Notes under the pieces: generated by a model
What the model was told of the DNA's origin: nothing
Seen by the model: the letters and a program-made list of their open reading frames with translations, nothing else
Database searches by the model: none
In this document: one piece after another, positions 4,643 to 7,695 of the stretch
Numbering within the stretch: the first letter of the stretch is position 1
Layout of the letters: each line of letters begins with the position of its first letter
Assembly (NCBI GenBank): GCA_002422765.1
Contig: DITI01000056.1
Location: 1-7,695, forward strand
Length of the DNA stretch: 7,695 bases
Reading direction: 5' to 3'
Source: Candidatus Pacebacteria bacterium UBA6188
GTDB taxonomy: Bacteria; Patescibacteriota; Microgenomatia; UBA1400; PJMF01
Position numbers and translations under genes: made by a program

Positions 4643-7600
4643 ATGCCACAAAAAGCACAACGCCAAAATTGGGGTCAAAAGCACCAAATTTTACCCATTT
4701 TAGACCTGATCAAACTACAAAGTGAGAGTTATCAGGACTTTTTAGACAACGGAATTGGCGAAGCTCTTAAAGAGGTGAATGGTAGCAAAGGCATTGAAGA
4801 TTTTACTGGTAAAAACTGGTCTCTTACTTTTGGTCAATATCGTTTTGGTGAAGCCAAATACACTCCTGCTCAAGCAAAAAACAAAAATGTTTCCTACGAT
4901 ATGCCTCTTTACGTGGAAGCAACTCTTTTAAATAAGAGAACTGGTGAAGAGCGCACTCAAGAAGTTTTCCTAGGTGATATTCCCAAAATGACCGCTACTG
5001 GCAATTTTATTGTCAATGGTATTGAAAGAGGTATTGTCACTCAGTTGGTAAGATCTCCTGGTGTCTTTTTCTTGGGTGAAGAAGATTCTGCCAGCAAGCA
5101 ATTGCTTTACAAGGCTGAACTTCGTCCTTTACGTGGTTCTTGGTTGGAAGTGACTGTTAGTCGTCGTAGTGTGATTACCGTCAAAATTGATCGTCGTCGC
5201 AAGATGCCTGTCACTGTTCTTCTCAGAGCTTTCGGTTATGAGAGCAATGATGACATTGCTGCTTTATTTGCTGATGTTTTGAAAAAAGACAAATTGGATT
5301 TGCTCAACAACACTTTGAAGAAAGATTCCACCACCAATCAAGCTGAGGCTTTGATTGAAATTTATGAAAAAATGAGACCTGGTGAACCAGCTGTTCTCGA
5401 CACTGCTCGTGATTTCTTGAATAATATGTTTTTTGATGATCGTCGTTATGATTTGGGTGAGGTTGGTCGTTACAAAGTTAATCGTCGTTTAAAAATTGAA
5501 GTTGATAAGAAAAAAACCATTCTTGATCCTCAAGATTTGGTAGCTGCCATTGCCTACTTAATTGCTTTGCAAAATGGTGAAGGCAAGATTGATGATATCG
5601 ATCACCTTTCTAACCGTCGCGTCCGTCGTGTCGGCGAATTGGTCGCTGGTAATGCTTTCCGCATTGGTTTAATTCGTTTGGAGCGCTCTATTCGCGAGAA
5701 GATGTCTTTGACCAAAACTGACGAAGTTTTAACTCCATCTGCTTTGGTAAATGCTCGTCCTCTAATTGCAGCTGTGTCTGAATTTTTCCGTCGCAACCGT
5801 TTGTCAGCCATTTTAGATCAAACCAATCCTTTGTCTGAAGTTGACAACTTGCGTCGTTTATCCGTGATGGGTACTGGTGGTGTGACTCGTGAGCGCGCTA
5901 GCTTTTCCATGCGTGATATTAACGCTTCTCAATATTCCCGTATTTGTCCAATTCGTTCTCCTGAGGGTCCAAACATTGGTTTGGTGACTTACCTGTCACT
6001 TTACACTAGAGTTAACGACTATGGTTTCTTGGAAGCTCCTTATCTAAAAGTGATCAATGTCAAAGGTAAAATGAAGATTACTGATGAGATTGTTTATTTG
6101 AGTGCTGATGAAGAAGAAGATTATCGCATTACTCACGCCAGTATTGGCATTAGTGATGATAACTACATCACTGATGAGTGGATTCCAATGCGTTACAGAA
6201 ATGAATTTATTGAAAGTTCAGTTGAAGAAGTTGAATATATCGACGTAGTGCCTCGCCAAGTGGTGGGCAGCTCTGCTTCTTTGATTCCTTTCATTGCTCA
6301 TGATGAGGCCAACCGTGCTCTAATGGGTTCTCACATGCAATGTCAGGCTGTACCTTTGGTTAAAGCTCAAGCTCCAGTCATTGGTACTGGCATGGAAGCC
6401 GAGATGGCTGTGGCCATGGGTCGCACCATTCTAGCTCCTTTTGAAGGGGTGGTTGATTATGTTGATGGAGCCAAAGTTATTTTGAAGTTAGACAAAAAAT
6501 ATCACGACAAAGCCAAGGCTTTAGTCGAAGCTCTAGATAATGAATTAATCACTTTCAACAAAGGAGTGATTGAATACAAGCTTTCCAAATACGTGAGAAC
6601 TTCACAAAGCACCTGTTTTTCCCAAAAAGCTGTAGTAAAAGTTGGTCAAGAAGTCAAAAAAGGCGATGTCTTAATTGATGGTCCAGCTACCGATCAAGGT
6701 GAATTATCTCTAGGTACCAATTTATTGATTGCCTACACTTCCTACAATGGTCTTGGTTATGAAGATGCTTTGGTTATTTCTGATCGCTTGGTAAGACAAG
6801 ATGTTTTAACTTCTATTCAAATCAGTGAACACAAGTCCAAAGTTATGGACACTCGCTTAGGACCGGAAGAATTAACCAATGACATTCCAAACGTGAGTGA
6901 AACCTTTTTAGCCAACTTAAATGTTGACGGTATCATTCGTATTGGTAGTCATGTTAAATCTGGTGACATTTTAGTCGGTAAAGTTGCCCCCAAAGGCGAA
7001 ACTGAGCTTTCTCCAGAAGAGAGATTGCTTAGAGCTATCTTTGGTGAAAAGTCTAAAGAAGTACGTGACACTTCTCTACGCATTCCTCATGGTGAGGAGG
7101 GTGTGGTGATTGATGTGCAGATTCTTGATCGCGATTTGGGCGATGAACTTGATCCAGGCACTATTCGTGAAGTGATTGTTAAAGTTGCTCAAATGAGAAA
7201 AATTACCGTGGGTGATAAGCTTGCTGGTCGTCATGGTAACAAAGGCGTTATTTCCAAAATTGTTCCTCAAGCTGACATGCCTCATTTGGAGGATGGTACT
7301 CCAGTCGACATTATCATTTCGCCTCTATCTGTTTTGGCTCGTATGAATCTTGGTCAGTTGCTGGAAACCCATTTGGGTTGGGCAGCTGATAAATTGGGTT
7401 ACAAAGTGGCCGTGCCAGCTTTTGAAGAATTTGATGAAGATAAAATTTGGCAAGAACTAGAGAAGGCAGGCTTACCAGTTTCTGGTAAAGCTCAACTTTT
7501 TGATGGTTTTACTGGTGAAGCTTACAAAGAAAAATCAGTGGTAGGTATCAATTACATTCTCAAGCTGAGTCACATGGTTGAAGACAAAACTCACGCTCGC

Positions 7601-7695
7601 TCTACTGGTCCTTACTCACTAGTGACCCAACAACCTCTAGGTGGTAAAGCTCAAATGGGTGGTCAGAGAATGGGTGAAATGGAAGTTTGGGCACT
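4643..7695 (+). CDS. rpoB: DNA-directed RNA polymerase subunit beta (3' truncated)
   Basis: RpoB forms one side of the RNA polymerase active-site cleft. The frame stays open for 1017 codons to the window end, which falls within QQPLGGKAQ...GEMEVWA; by comparison with E. coli roughly 60-80 residues are missing. Landmarks in order: LVRSPGVFF in the N-terminal protrusion, rifampicin cluster I (383-410), SPEGPNIGL (439-447), GYEDALVIS with Glu707/Asp708 (E. coli 813/814), GETELSPEERLLRAIFGEK, active-site Lys859 and Lys867 (E. coli 1065/1073) in DKLAGRHGNKGVISK, and His984 (E. coli 1237) in THARSTG. The numbering offset to E. coli is 124 at the rifampicin site and 206 at Lys859, so both large E. 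coli lineage insertions are absent. Arg is mostly CGT/CGC, unlike the AGA-using neighbours, as expected for a highly expressed gene. No rplJ/rplL precedes it; rpoC should follow but is outside the window. Confidence 0.98.
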   Translation, partial: MPQKAQRQNWGQKHQILPILDLIKLQSESYQDFLDNGIGEALKEVNGSKGIEDFTGKNWSLTFGQYRFGEAKYTPAQAKNKNVSYDMPLYVEATLLNKRTGEERTQEVFLGDIPKMTATGNFIVNGIERGIVTQLVRSPGVFFLGEEDSASKQLLYKAELRPLRGSWLEVTVSRRSVITVKIDRRRKMPVTVLLRAFGYESNDDIAALFADVLKKDKLDLLNNTLKKDSTTNQAEALIEIYEKMRPGEPAVLDTARDFLNNMFFDDRRYDLGEVGRYKVNRRLKIEVDKKKTILDPQDLVAAIAYLIALQNGEGKIDDIDHLSNRRVRRVGELVAGNAFRIGLIRLERSIREKMSLTKTDEVLTPSALVNARPLIAAVSEFFRRNRLSAILDQTNPLSEVDNLRRLSVMGTGGVTRERASFSMRDINASQYSRICPIRSPEGPNIGLVTYLSLYTRVNDYGFLEAPYLKVINVKGKMKITDEIVYLSADEEEDYRITHASIGISDDNYITDEWIPMRYRNEFIESSVEEVEYIDVVPRQVVGSSASLIPFIAHDEANRALMGSHMQCQAVPLVKAQAPVIGTGMEAEMAVAMGRTILAPFEGVVDYVDGAKVILKLDKKYHDKAKALVEALDNELITFNKGVIEYKLSKYVRTSQSTCFSQKAVVKVGQEVKKGDVLIDGPATDQGELSLGTNLLIAYTSYNGLGYEDALVISDRLVRQDVLTSIQISEHKSKVMDTRLGPEELTNDIPNVSETFLANLNVDGIIRIGSHVKSGDILVGKVAPKGETELSPEERLLRAIFGEKSKEVRDTSLRIPHGEEGVVIDVQILDRDLGDELDPGTIREVIVKVAQMRKITVGDKLAGRHGNKGVISKIVPQADMPHLEDGTPVDIIISPLSVLARMNLGQLLETHLGWAADKLGYKVAVPAFEEFDEDKIWQELEKAGLPVSGKAQLFDGFTGEAYKEKSVVGINYILKLSHMVEDKTHARSTGPYSLVTQQPLGGKAQMGGQRMGEMEVWA

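Noticed and set aside
5602..5811. Minus-strand frame within rpoB (and similar ones at 7076-7285, 3638-3853, 1506-1718, 620-802).
   Set aside because: Each is the antisense of a strongly conserved or clearly coding + strand gene, with no Shine-Dalgarno or recognisable protein family.

Overview
The window is a compact, single-strand stretch of a bacterial chromosome. All five genes read on the + strand with very short gaps, apart from one 272-base gap ahead of rpoB. TAA and TGA both close genes, so the standard bacterial code (table 11) applies, and lineages that read TGA as glycine (Gracilibacteria, Absconditabacteria) are unlikely. Three traits point to a Candidate Phyla Radiation (Patescibacteria) genome, most likely the Microgenomates group: a large protein joining a PilM/actin-like half to a baseplate-J-like exported half, a membrane sortase directly behind it, and a ruvX-mltG-rpoB order without rplJ/rplL. 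This placement is inference from gene content and protein style, not from a tree.

Layout: (1) 2-1954, 5'-truncated bitopic protein, actin-ATPase-like outside the membrane segment on one side and baseplate-J-like on the other; (2) 1960-2907, sortase, five bases behind it; (3) 2926-3345, ruvX (YqgF family); (4) 3390-4370, mltG, endolytic peptidoglycan transglycosylase, with a good extended -10 promoter placed so that the transcript may be leaderless; (5) 4371-4642, a non-coding gap with a strong rpoB promoter overlapping the mltG end, a terminator-like hairpin and a second strong stem-loop; (6) 4643-7695, rpoB, beta subunit of RNA polymerase, cut by the window end after 1017 codons.

Genes 1, 2 and 4 concern the cell envelope: a membrane-anchored surface protein, an enzyme that processes or anchors exported proteins, and the enzyme that ends glycan strands. 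ruvX is a small nuclease-fold protein (DNA or rRNA processing) often found beside mltG. rpoB appears to be an independent transcription unit with a roughly 245-nt leader.

Most worth a second look are the non-canonical rifampicin-pocket residues in RpoB, the structured rpoB leader with a possible premature terminator, the possible leaderless mltG start, and the actin-like/baseplate-J fusion next to a sortase. I saw no tRNA, rRNA, CRISPR array, insertion sequence or phage gene, and I do not claim a wholly new system here.
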